Positions 51,330 to 58,496 of a stretch of 64,000 nt of DNA are shown in pieces (positions within the stretch are counted from its first letter, which is position 1; each line of letters begins with the position of its first letter). Origin of the DNA: Abiotrophia defectiva_A (GTDB lineage Bacteria > Bacillota > Bacilli > Lactobacillales > Aerococcaceae). A program made the translations under genes and the position numbers. The notes beneath the pieces are model-generated. The model was not told the origin of the DNA and did no database searches. It saw nothing but the letters and a program-made list of their open reading frames with translations. The DNA lies in NCBI GenBank assembly GCA_963546405.1, contig CAUUNL010000001.1, positions 1 through 64,000 on the forward strand, given 5' to 3'.

Positions 51330-52706
51330 ATGCGACAACATTTTCTAAGCTGGGTGGCCATAGTGTCTTTGCTAGTGGTCAGTCTGGCCCAAACCAGTCG
51401 AGTGAATGCCCAAGACCAAGTTTTGCGTGAGGCTAGCTTTGACTGGCAGGATCCTGAATCAGGCAATCCCCTCATGGGCTATGCCCTCCAGGCTGAAAAA
51501 TCCCAAGTCGATGCTGATGTGCAGCTCCTCTATGTGGATGTGACCTGGAAGGAGTTGGAACCAGAGGAAGGCAAGTTTGATTTTGAGGCCATTGAGAAGG
51601 CCAACCAGTTTGACCGTTGGCGCAAAGAAGGCAAGCATCTGGTTTTGCGCTTTGTACTGGATATGCCTGGCCAAGACCGCCATCAGGATATTCCAGATTG
51701 GCTCTACCAACGTATTAAGGGCGCCGGTGACTGGTATCAAACCGATTATGGCCAAGGCTTTTCGCCAGACTATAGTCAAGAGGCCCTGATTAAAGCCCAT
51801 GAAAAGGCGGTGGCTGCCATGGGCCAGCGTTGGGGGCAGGATGGCTTTGTCTCCTTCATTGAGTTGGGCAGTGTCGGCCACTGGGGCGAGTGGCATGTCA
51901 ACTATGAGAAGGGACTCAAAAGATTACCGTCTGAAGACATTCTGGAAGGTTACGTCGCGCCTTGGCGCACGGCCTTTCCTAAGACCCAGATTCTCATGCG
52001 CCGGCCTTTTAAATGGGGTCAGACCTACCAATTGGGGCTCTATAACGACATGGTCGGGGAAGCCCTCAATACCAGCCAGTGGCTTGACTGGATTAGACGT
52101 GGGGGCGTCTATGATCAGACTCAAAACAAGAGCTTGCTTGCCATGCCACAGGCTTGGAAGACGGTTGCCATTGGCGGCGAAATGACTAGCGCCCATTCCA
52201 TGGAAGCCCTGATGGGGTCACGACTCCAGGAAGTCTTGCAGCATGTTAAAGCCTCACATATGAGCTTTATTGGGCCAAAGGCGCCTAAAGCTGATTTAGG
52301 TCAGGCAGCCTATAAGCAAATTCTGAGTCAACTTGGTTATCAAATCTATGTCTCTCAGGCTCAGTTAGAGCAAAAAGGGCAAGTGCAGACTATGACCTTG
52401 ACCTTTGAAAATAAAGGAGCAGCGCCTTTCTACTATGACTGGCCGCTATACCTCTATCTTCAAGATGGCCAGGGAAAAGAAATTAAAAAGATTGAAGTGC
52501 CGCTGACCTTGTCGCAGCTAGTGCCCGGGCGCCAAGAAACGGTGAGTGTGCTCTTAAATCTCTCGGCTCAAGAAAGTCCTCAGGTAGGACATTATCAATA
52601 CAGTCTAGGAATTGTGGATCCTATGACCGGCAAGGATGCCCTGCGTCTGGCTATGCCAGGCTATGATGCCCAAGCAGGTCGGACGGTCCTTTTCCCTGCC
52701 CAATAG
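51330..52706 (+). CDS. Secreted TIM-barrel protein, DUF4832-like
   Basis: A 458-residue exported protein with a Sec signal peptide (ends near RVNAQD, about residue 28). Its first part looks like a glycoside-hydrolase-type barrel: VTWKELEPEEGKFDFEAIE, LVLRFVLD, FIELGSVGHWGEWH and LMRRP fit the DUF4874/DUF4832 pattern with acidic residues at strand ends. A beta-sandwich domain lies at about 345-455. It could be the polymer-cleaving activity that the deacetylase-only PelA lacks; this is inference from position. No terminator is evident behind it. Confidence 0.75.
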   Translation: MRQHFLSWVAIVSLLVVSLAQTSRVNAQDQVLREASFDWQDPESGNPLMGYALQAEKSQVDADVQLLYVDVTWKELEPEEGKFDFEAIEKANQFDRWRKEGKHLVLRFVLDMPGQDRHQDIPDWLYQRIKGAGDWYQTDYGQGFSPDYSQEALIKAHEKAVAAMGQRWGQDGFVSFIELGSVGHWGEWHVNYEKGLKRLPSEDILEGYVAPWRTAFPKTQILMRRPFKWGQTYQLGLYNDMVGEALNTSQWLDWIRRGGVYDQTQNKSLLAMPQAWKTVAIGGEMTSAHSMEALMGSRLQEVLQHVKASHMSFIGPKAPKADLGQAAYKQILSQLGYQIYVSQAQLEQKGQVQTMTLTFENKGAAPFYYDWPLYLYLQDGQGKEIKKIEVPLTLSQLVPGRQETVSVLLNLSAQESPQVGHYQYSLGIVDPMTGKDALRLAMPGYDAQAGRTVLFPAQ

Positions 52707-52786
52707 GATCAAGCAAGTCGCTTGGCTGCGACGGAGGCCTGAGCTATAATAGAGGGGAATTTGCCAGACTATCAGGAGGAAACGTC

Positions 52787-53419
52787 ATGTCAGCCAAGAT
52801 TACCATGCCCTTGGACAAAGCCAGGGTGATTGTCAAGAGAATCCAAGCCCTATATCCGGATGCCCATTGCGAACTCATCCATGACAATGTCTTTCAATTA
52901 TTGATTGCGGTCATGTTGAGTGCCCAAGCCACCGACGTCTCAGTCAATAAGGTGACACCGGCCTTGTTTGAACGCTTTCCCACACCAGAAGCCTTCTTGC
53001 AAGCTTCACCTAAGGAAATAGAGCCCTATATCCAAACCATTGGCTTATATCGCAATAAGGCCAAGTTTATCTATCAATGCTGCGAGCAGTTGATGCAGCG
53101 CTATGGTGGGGAAGTGCCTAGAACCCGCAAGGAGCTCATGGCCTTGGCTGGGGTTGGGCGTAAGACTGCTAATGTGGTCTTGGCTGTAGGTTTTGGCATT
53201 CCGGCCTTGGCGGTAGATACCCATGTGGATCGGGTGGCCAAACGTTTAGGTTTTGTGCCAGCCAATGCCACGCCTTTGGAGGTAGAAGAAGCTTTGATGG
53301 AAATTATCCCCAAGGAAGATTGGGCTCAGGCTCACCATGCTATTCTCTTTTTTGGTCGCTACTACAGTACCGCTAAAAATCCTAAGCCTATAGACTTTCT
53401 CTTTGAAGGCTTAGAATAA
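52787..53419 (+). CDS. nth: Endonuclease III-like DNA glycosylase without iron-sulfur motif
   Basis: A 210-residue base-excision-repair glycosylase. The helix-hairpin-helix LAGVGRKTANVVL holds the catalytic Lys126, and Asp144 lies in AVDTHVDRVAKRLG. The usual C-terminal Cys-X6-Cys-X2-Cys-X5-Cys cluster loop is absent: the end reads GRYYSTAKNPKPIDFLFEG and has no cysteine. The length is otherwise normal, so this is cluster loss, not truncation. Activity is likely retained because the catalytic residues are intact. Confidence 0.9.
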   Translation: MSAKITMPLDKARVIVKRIQALYPDAHCELIHDNVFQLLIAVMLSAQATDVSVNKVTPALFERFPTPEAFLQASPKEIEPYIQTIGLYRNKAKFIYQCCEQLMQRYGGEVPRTRKELMALAGVGRKTANVVLAVGFGIPALAVDTHVDRVAKRLGFVPANATPLEVEEALMEIIPKEDWAQAHHAILFFGRYYSTAKNPKPIDFLFEGLE

Positions 53420-53434
53420 TGAATGAAATAAGTC

Positions 53435-53480
53435 AAGACCCTGGCAGTTGGAGTACCTTCCAATTGCCAGGGTCTTTTGG
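53435..53480 (+). terminator. Terminator after nth
   Basis: A 12-base outer stem (53435-53446 with 53465-53476) and an inner stem are followed by TTTT. Confidence 0.85.
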
Positions 53481-53482
53481 GT

Positions 53483-53522
53483 AAAAAAACTCCCATTATA
53501 TCATATATGATATAATGGGAGT
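53483..53522 (-). terminator. Palindromic terminator of plsC
   Basis: A perfect 34-base palindrome (53489-53522) is preceded on the plus strand by seven A, giving a T run for the reverse transcript. Confidence 0.8.
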
Positions 53523-53530
53523 GGATATGC

Positions 53531-54154
53531 TTATTTTTTGCGTGGTTGGTAGTGATAGTTAGGATCTAGTTGATGGTCTAATTTGGCGAATTCTTCAGCC
53601 AATTGGGCATCAATTTGAGCTAACTTGTCCTTGTCGTACTTGACACCTTCTTGGTAAGGAATTGGGGCACCAAAGGCAATTTTACAACGACGGCGCAAGA
53701 AGAATTGCTTGAAGCCGATAGGTGGTTGGATGGCACAAGGCACGATGGCTTGTTTGCTGAGTTTTTGGATGAAGGCTGTCCCGCCCTTAATCTCAGTAGT
53801 ATGACGAGAGCCTGAAGGGAAGATCCCTAGAATCTTGCCATCTTCATTCATAATTTTAACCGCATGCTTGATGGTGCTGGTTGAGGGTTTGTCGCGATTG
53901 ACAGGGAAGACATTAACCTTGCGGAAGAGCCAGCCTAGTGGCTTGAACTTGAAGAGACTTTCCTTGGCCATAAAGGCAATCTGATGAGGATAGGTCTCGA
54001 AGGCAACAAACAAGGGGTCAGTCAAAGACCGGTGGGTTGCGGCAATAATATAGGGTTGATCCTTAGGTAGATTCTCTAAGCCTTGGACCACTTCACGGCC
54101 ATTGATTAGGCGGAAAATGAAGCGGATAAAAGTTAATAAGAAATTATATAGCAT
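53531..54154 (-). CDS. plsC: 1-acyl-glycerol-3-phosphate acyltransferase
   Basis: Makes phosphatidic acid from lysophosphatidic acid at the membrane. The 207-residue protein has an N-terminal hydrophobic segment, the HX4D motif HRSLTD (about residues 48-53), VFPVNRD, and block III as FPSGSR in place of the common FPEGTR. Block IV is PCAIQPP. Start 54154 is taken because AAGGAG lies six bases upstream; an in-frame GTG at 54169 precedes that site. It faces away from the glutaminyl-cyclase gene. Confidence 0.9.
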   Translation of the reverse strand: MLYNFLLTFIRFIFRLINGREVVQGLENLPKDQPYIIAATHRSLTDPLFVAFETYPHQIAFMAKESLFKFKPLGWLFRKVNVFPVNRDKPSTSTIKHAVKIMNEDGKILGIFPSGSRHTTEIKGGTAFIQKLSKQAIVPCAIQPPIGFKQFFLRRRCKIAFGAPIPYQEGVKYDKDKLAQIDAQLAEEFAKLDHQLDPNYHYQPRKK

Positions 54155-54233
54155 AAGTAGCTCCTTCACTCAATATATGTTACTATCATCATATCAAGTC
54201 ATGGAGCGAAACTCAAGTGAGGAAGTGAGTGAG

Positions 54234-55022
54234 ATGAAAAAATACCCTCTAGTTTTGGGGCTCTTGGCCCTAATTTCTCTAGGTGCATCTAATCAGCTAG
54301 TGCAGGCAGCCCCCCAGGCTGACTATGAAGTACTAGCTCAATATGAGCGAGAAGACCGCTGGTTTACCCAAGGCTTGGAAGTAAGCCCTGAAGGCCAATT
54401 GCTTATGTCGACAGGTCAATACGGCGATTCTGTTGTAGGTGTCTTGAATTTGGAGACAGGTCAGCTAGAAGTTAAGGATCGACTTGACCGCCAAGTCTTT
54501 GGTGAGGGGCTAACCCAGACGCCGGATGCAGTCTGGCAGATTACCTACAAAGAGGGTCTAGCCTACAAGCGAGACCCTAAGACCCTGACCATTTTGGAGA
54601 CCTTCCACTATGAAGGGGAAGGTTGGGGCCTGGCCTATGATGCTAGCCGCGACAGTCTCTGGATGACCAATGGCTCTACAAAATTGCAGGAACGGGATGC
54701 TAAAAACTTTGAGCTCAAGCGCGAGGTGACTGTGACGTATCAGGGCAAACCCATTAAATGGCTCAATGAATTAGAATTCGTCTATGGCAAGCTCTATGGC
54801 AATATTTGGCAGAGTCCTTTTATAGTGAAATTGGACCCTGAGACAGGCGCCATTGAGAGCCAGTATGACTTCACTGCGCTGATTAAGGAACATAAGTTAG
54901 AAGCTCAGTTGACACCTGGGGGTAAGCCTGATGTGCTCAATGGCATCGCCCATATTGAAGGGGACCGCTTCTATTTGACGGGTAAGTACTATCCCTATGT
55001 TTTTGAAGTACGCTTAAAGTAA
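54234..55022 (+). CDS. Secreted glutaminyl-peptide cyclotransferase-like protein
   Basis: A 262-residue exported protein: Sec signal peptide to about residue 24 (LVQAAPQ), then a five-bladed beta-propeller of the plant-type glutamine cyclotransferase family. Typical blocks are DRWFTQGLEV, FGEGLTQTPDAVWQITYKEG, GEGWGLAYD, LNELEFVYGKLYGNIW and PDVLNGIAH. These enzymes form N-terminal pyroglutamate on exported proteins. Several binding proteins in this window are predicted to start with Gln after signal cleavage, so they are possible substrates. Start 54234 follows a GAGG-rich region; the frame extends upstream across plsC. Confidence 0.85.
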   Translation: MKKYPLVLGLLALISLGASNQLVQAAPQADYEVLAQYEREDRWFTQGLEVSPEGQLLMSTGQYGDSVVGVLNLETGQLEVKDRLDRQVFGEGLTQTPDAVWQITYKEGLAYKRDPKTLTILETFHYEGEGWGLAYDASRDSLWMTNGSTKLQERDAKNFELKREVTVTYQGKPIKWLNELEFVYGKLYGNIWQSPFIVKLDPETGAIESQYDFTALIKEHKLEAQLTPGGKPDVLNGIAHIEGDRFYLTGKYYPYVFEVRLK

Positions 55023-55033
55023 GGAGGCTGCCT

Positions 55034-55609
55034 ATGACCAACGTGACAGATTTAAAAGCTAGCCTGCGGCAAGCTACCCTAGCAGCCCTTAAGTCCATGC
55101 CTGCTACTAGTCGCCAGCAATTAACGGATGATTTATGGCAACAATTTTTGGCTTTATTGGCGGACGAAGGCTATCAGCGTATTGGCCTCTATTATGGCGT
55201 GGGAGAAGAAGTGCCAACGGCCAAGTGGCTAGACCCTTTGGTAGACTTAGGCTATCAAGTTTTCTTGCCGCGCATGATGCCTCAGCGAGCCTTGGATTTC
55301 TGTTTGTATCAGGGACAGGAGAGTTTGGAACAAGTTTTTCGTGGCATCTACCAACCTAGTCAGGCGGAGCCAGCAGTGGATCTAGCTAGCTTAGATCTCT
55401 TGGTGGTGCCGGGTCTAGCCTTCCGGGAGGATGGCCAGCGGATTGGCTTCGGTGGTGGCTACTATGATCGCCTCTTGGCTCAGATTGAGACACCAACGCT
55501 GAGCCTGGTCTTACCATGTCAATATTATGACCAGTCGGCTTGGCAGGCAGAGGCACATGATCAGGCAGTGGGACGTTTATTGTTAGCGCGCTCATTGAAT
55601 CAGCCCTAG
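55034..55609 (+). CDS. 5-formyltetrahydrofolate cyclo-ligase
   Basis: A 191-residue enzyme converting 5-formyl-THF to methenyl-THF with ATP, in one-carbon metabolism. The diagnostic end block FREDGQRIGFGGGYYDRLL is clear, together with LGYQVFLPRMMP and LDLLVVPGLAF. It follows the cyclotransferase gene by 11 bases and precedes the rhomboid gene by 58. Confidence 0.93.
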   Translation: MTNVTDLKASLRQATLAALKSMPATSRQQLTDDLWQQFLALLADEGYQRIGLYYGVGEEVPTAKWLDPLVDLGYQVFLPRMMPQRALDFCLYQGQESLEQVFRGIYQPSQAEPAVDLASLDLLVVPGLAFREDGQRIGFGGGYYDRLLAQIETPTLSLVLPCQYYDQSAWQAEAHDQAVGRLLLARSLNQP

Positions 55610-55667
55610 GCGAAAGACCAAAAATAAGGTATAATAATTGGGAACGATTTAGAGGACGGAGGGTATT

Positions 55668-56384
55668 ATGGAAATCAAACGAACTTGGCGCCGAATTCAA
55701 GGCGGCCCTTGGGTGACCTACCTCTTTTTATTGGTGTGTGTCGCTATGTTTATTGGCACCTTTGGGTTAACCCGAACTGGACTAGACTGGGGTAGCGCCT
55801 TGCTTCTACTGGGAGCTAAATATAATGTTAAGATTGTCCTTAGGAATGAATGGTGGCGACTAGTGACGGCTGTCTTCTTGCATGCTGACTTGCAACATAT
55901 CGCCTTGAACGGTGTGTCTTTCTATTTCTTAGGTCAAGAATTAGAGCCTCTGATGGGCAAATGGCGCTTCTTGCTACTAAGTTTAGGGGCGGGGCTTGGC
56001 GGCAACATCGTCTCCTTTGCCTTTTCTAATTATAATAGTGTCTCAATCGGGGCTAGTGGGGCTGTCTTTGGACTCTTTGCTAGCTATCTGGCCTTATCTT
56101 ATCTCTACCCGGATTCTTACAGTCTGAGTGCAAGAGCCCAGAACTATGCGGCCTTAATCGTGATTAACTTAGTCTTTTCCTTCCTGTCACCAGGCATTGA
56201 CTTTTTTGGCCACTTGGGTGGCGCCTTCTATGGACTAGGCTTGACCTATGTCTTGCAGCTGCCACATTCTTTCCGCCGTACTTGGTGGCATCGCCTCTTG
56301 GCTCTGCTAGTCATTCTGGCTATCAGCGCCGGCCTGATTTATTTTGGAATTGTTAGATTCAATAATAGCCTTATCTATCGCTAG
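55668..56384 (+). CDS. Rhomboid intramembrane serine protease
   Basis: A 238-residue membrane protease with about seven helices. The catalytic serine is Ser130 in GASGAVFGLF and the catalytic histidine His182 in FFGHLGGAFYG. The WWRLVTAVFLHADLQHIALN helix is the rhomboid N-terminal signature. A rhomboid next to glucokinase is a conserved arrangement in Bacillus and streptococci. Substrates unknown. Confidence 0.93.
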   Translation: MEIKRTWRRIQGGPWVTYLFLLVCVAMFIGTFGLTRTGLDWGSALLLLGAKYNVKIVLRNEWWRLVTAVFLHADLQHIALNGVSFYFLGQELEPLMGKWRFLLLSLGAGLGGNIVSFAFSNYNSVSIGASGAVFGLFASYLALSYLYPDSYSLSARAQNYAALIVINLVFSFLSPGIDFFGHLGGAFYGLGLTYVLQLPHSFRRTWWHRLLALLVILAISAGLIYFGIVRFNNSLIYR

Positions 56385-56395
56385 GAGTGAGATTT

Positions 56396-57370
56396 ATGTC
56401 AAAGAAAATTTTAGGTATTGATTTAGGCGGGACATCCGTCAAGTTTGCGATTATTTCCTCAGAAGGAGAAATTCAGGAAAAATGGACCATTGGGACCAAC
56501 ATCCTAGAGGATGGCAAGCACATCGTGCCTTCCATTATCCAGTCCATTCAAGAACATATGGAACGCTATGGCCTTACTAAAGATGACTTCTTAGGGATTG
56601 GCATGGGCTCACCAGGTAAGGTGGATGCAGAAGCTGGGACGGTAATTGGGGCCTTCAACCTTAACTGGCGGACCTTACAACGCCTGAAAGATGCTTTCGA
56701 AGCAGCCTTGGAGATGCCTTTCTTCCTTGATAATGATGCCAACGTGGCAGCCTTAGGGGAACAGTGGAAAGGGGCCGGTAATGGCGAAGCCAACGTGGTC
56801 ATGTTTACCCTGGGAACAGGTGTTGGGGGCGGTATCGTCTCTGGCGGCCAAATGGTGCGCGGGGCTAATGGGGCGGCTGGTGAAGTCGGCCATATCACCG
56901 TTGAAACGACAGACCCAATTCCATGTACCTGCGGTAAGCCAGGTTGCTTGGAGACAGTCGCTTCAGCCACTGGTATTGTCAACCTAGCTCGTAAGTTTGC
57001 CGAAGAATACGCCGGTGACTCACCAATTAAGGCAGCCGTTGATAATGGCGACGAGCTCTCTTCTAAATTAATTTTCGACGCAGCCAAGGAGGGCGATTTC
57101 TTCGCTAACCATATTGTGGATATGTTCGCCCGCTATTTAGGTTTGGCATGTTCCCATGTGGCCAACACCCTCAACCCTTCTAAGATTGTGATAGGTGGCG
57201 GGGTATCCGCAGCTGGAACCTTCCTTTTGGACAAAATCCAAGTATTTTTCAATCAATATGTTTTCCCGCCAATTAAAGACACCACTCAGCTTGTCTTGGC
57301 AGAGTTAGGGAACGATGCTGGGGTCATCGGGGCAGCCCAATTAGTACGTCTTGCCCTAAATAAGGACTAG
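56396..57370 (+). CDS. glcK: Glucokinase (ROK family)
   Basis: Phosphorylates glucose at the start of glycolysis. The 324-residue protein has the ATP motif DLGGTSVKFAI (about 7-17), the sugar-binding block LDNDANVAALGE, EVGHITVE, and the ROK zinc motif CTCGKPGCLE (about 179-188). ATG 56396 is used, eight bases after AGGAG; the in-frame GTG at 56387 overlaps that site. Confidence 0.94.
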   Translation: MSKKILGIDLGGTSVKFAIISSEGEIQEKWTIGTNILEDGKHIVPSIIQSIQEHMERYGLTKDDFLGIGMGSPGKVDAEAGTVIGAFNLNWRTLQRLKDAFEAALEMPFFLDNDANVAALGEQWKGAGNGEANVVMFTLGTGVGGGIVSGGQMVRGANGAAGEVGHITVETTDPIPCTCGKPGCLETVASATGIVNLARKFAEEYAGDSPIKAAVDNGDELSSKLIFDAAKEGDFFANHIVDMFARYLGLACSHVANTLNPSKIVIGGGVSAAGTFLLDKIQVFFNQYVFPPIKDTTQLVLAELGNDAGVIGAAQLVRLALNKD

Positions 57371-57380
57371 GAGTAGAAGC

Positions 57381-57782
57381 ATGCAAATTCTGAATTTTAT
57401 TACCGTTGTTTTATTAAGTATTATTGTGATTTACACCCTCTATTATGGGATCTTGTGGGGCATGGGGCGCTATGCTGCCAAAGCCATTAAGCAGGAAGAC
57501 CTGATTGCAACAGGGCGTAAGGGACAATTAATCGATGTTCGTGAAGCGGCTGAGTTTGATGCCCGCCATATCTTAGGGGCGCGTAATATTCCAAGTTCTC
57601 AATTCAAGATGCGCTTCAAGGAAATCCGTAAGGACCAAGCAGTTTACCTAGTAGATGAGGCTTTCGGGACCGCCCAACGTGCGGCTTTCCGCCTCAAACG
57701 CAATGGCTATCAAGACATTTACATCCTTAAGGGTGGGATGACCGAGTGGACTGGTAAGGTTAAGACTGCCAAAGGAAAGTAG
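57381..57782 (+). CDS. Membrane-anchored rhodanese-like protein, no active-site cysteine
   Basis: A 133-residue protein with an N-terminal membrane helix (about 5-27) and a rhodanese domain (about 45-127: LIDVREAAEFDARHILGARNIP, then LKRNGYQDIYILKGGMTEW). The active-site loop reads VYLVDEAFGTAQR and the whole protein has no cysteine, so it cannot be a sulfurtransferase. It is more likely a binding or regulatory module. It sits ten bases after glcK, a neighbourhood seen in other Lactobacillales. Confidence 0.88.
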   Translation: MQILNFITVVLLSIIVIYTLYYGILWGMGRYAAKAIKQEDLIATGRKGQLIDVREAAEFDARHILGARNIPSSQFKMRFKEIRKDQAVYLVDEAFGTAQRAAFRLKRNGYQDIYILKGGMTEWTGKVKTAKGK

Positions 57783-57791
57783 GCGACTAGC

Positions 57792-58421
57792 ATGCGGATT
57801 CTTTGTTTTGGTGACAGCAATACTTGGGGCCTCAACCCCCTTAATGCCAGTCGCCATCCCAAGCGTTGGACCCGTGTCTTGGCAGCTTTGCGGCCAGAGG
57901 ATGAAGTTATCGAAGAAGGGCTCAATGGCCGAACAGTCAATAGCCCCGACCATAAGAATCCTGAGCGACACGGCATGACGGCCCTGCCAATGGTCATGCA
58001 ATCCCATGCTCCACTGGATCAGGTGGTTATCATGCTAGGGACCAATGAGTTCAAACGTCATTTTGGCAAATGCGCCAATCAGATTGCCTTGGGCATTGGA
58101 GAAATGATTAAATACATTCAGAATCCTGCTAACTGGGCCCATCAGAATCCACCTAAGATTTTGGTGGTATCACCTATTGTGGTGGGGCGCGGCCTTATGA
58201 ATCATCCCGAATTCCTCTACCAGGAAATTGATGAGTATGGCATTATTCAGTCTGAGTACCTAGCCAATATCTTGGAAAGGATTTGTGACCAATACGGAGT
58301 AGCCTTCTTAGATGCTAAAACCGTGGCCCAACCTTCCAATATCGATTTCGTTCACATGGACGAGGAAAATCATCAGGCTTTAGGACAAGCTATTGAAAAA
58401 AAGATTGCCTTAGGTGTATAA
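57792..58421 (+). CDS. SGNH/GDSL-type esterase
   Basis: A 209-residue hydrolase lacking a signal peptide. Block I is CFGDSNTWGL (nucleophile Ser), block II has NGRTVN, block III MLGTNEFK and block V VHMDEENHQALG with the Asp/His pair. It resembles cytoplasmic arylesterases acting on small esters. It starts ten bases after the rhodanese gene; its 3' end contains the promoter of the next module. Confidence 0.9.
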   Translation: MRILCFGDSNTWGLNPLNASRHPKRWTRVLAALRPEDEVIEEGLNGRTVNSPDHKNPERHGMTALPMVMQSHAPLDQVVIMLGTNEFKRHFGKCANQIALGIGEMIKYIQNPANWAHQNPPKILVVSPIVVGRGLMNHPEFLYQEIDEYGIIQSEYLANILERICDQYGVAFLDAKTVAQPSNIDFVHMDEENHQALGQAIEKKIALGV

Positions 58422-58422
58422 T
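58393..58422 (+). promoter_or_regulatory. Promoter of the surface-protein/nuclease module
   Basis: TTGAAA (58393-58398), an 18-base spacer and consensus TATAAT (58417-58422), inside the end of the esterase gene. Confidence 0.6.
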
Positions 58423-58429
58423 ATTTGTG

Positions 58430-58462
58430 AGCTTTAAACGTGTCTTCGGACACGTTTAAGCT
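58430..58462 (+). other. Stable hairpin with UUCG tetraloop
   Basis: AAACGTGTC (58436-58444) and GACACGTTT (58449-58457) close a C(UUCG)G loop, with the stem extended outward past one bulge. No T run follows. It would lie at the very 5' end of the transcript from the promoter at 58393, so it may protect that mRNA. Alternatively it terminates the esterase transcript. Confidence 0.6.
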
Positions 58463-58496
58463 ATGTTAAGAGACATATGATGGGAGAACTGTATAA

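Noticed and set aside
53489..53522. Perfect 34-base palindrome as operator or mobile-element end
   Set aside because: The adjacent A run and position behind plsC make it an ordinary reverse-strand terminator.
56566..57087. A 173-codon reverse-strand open frame
   Set aside because: It is wholly inside glcK, whose family motifs run unbroken through this region.
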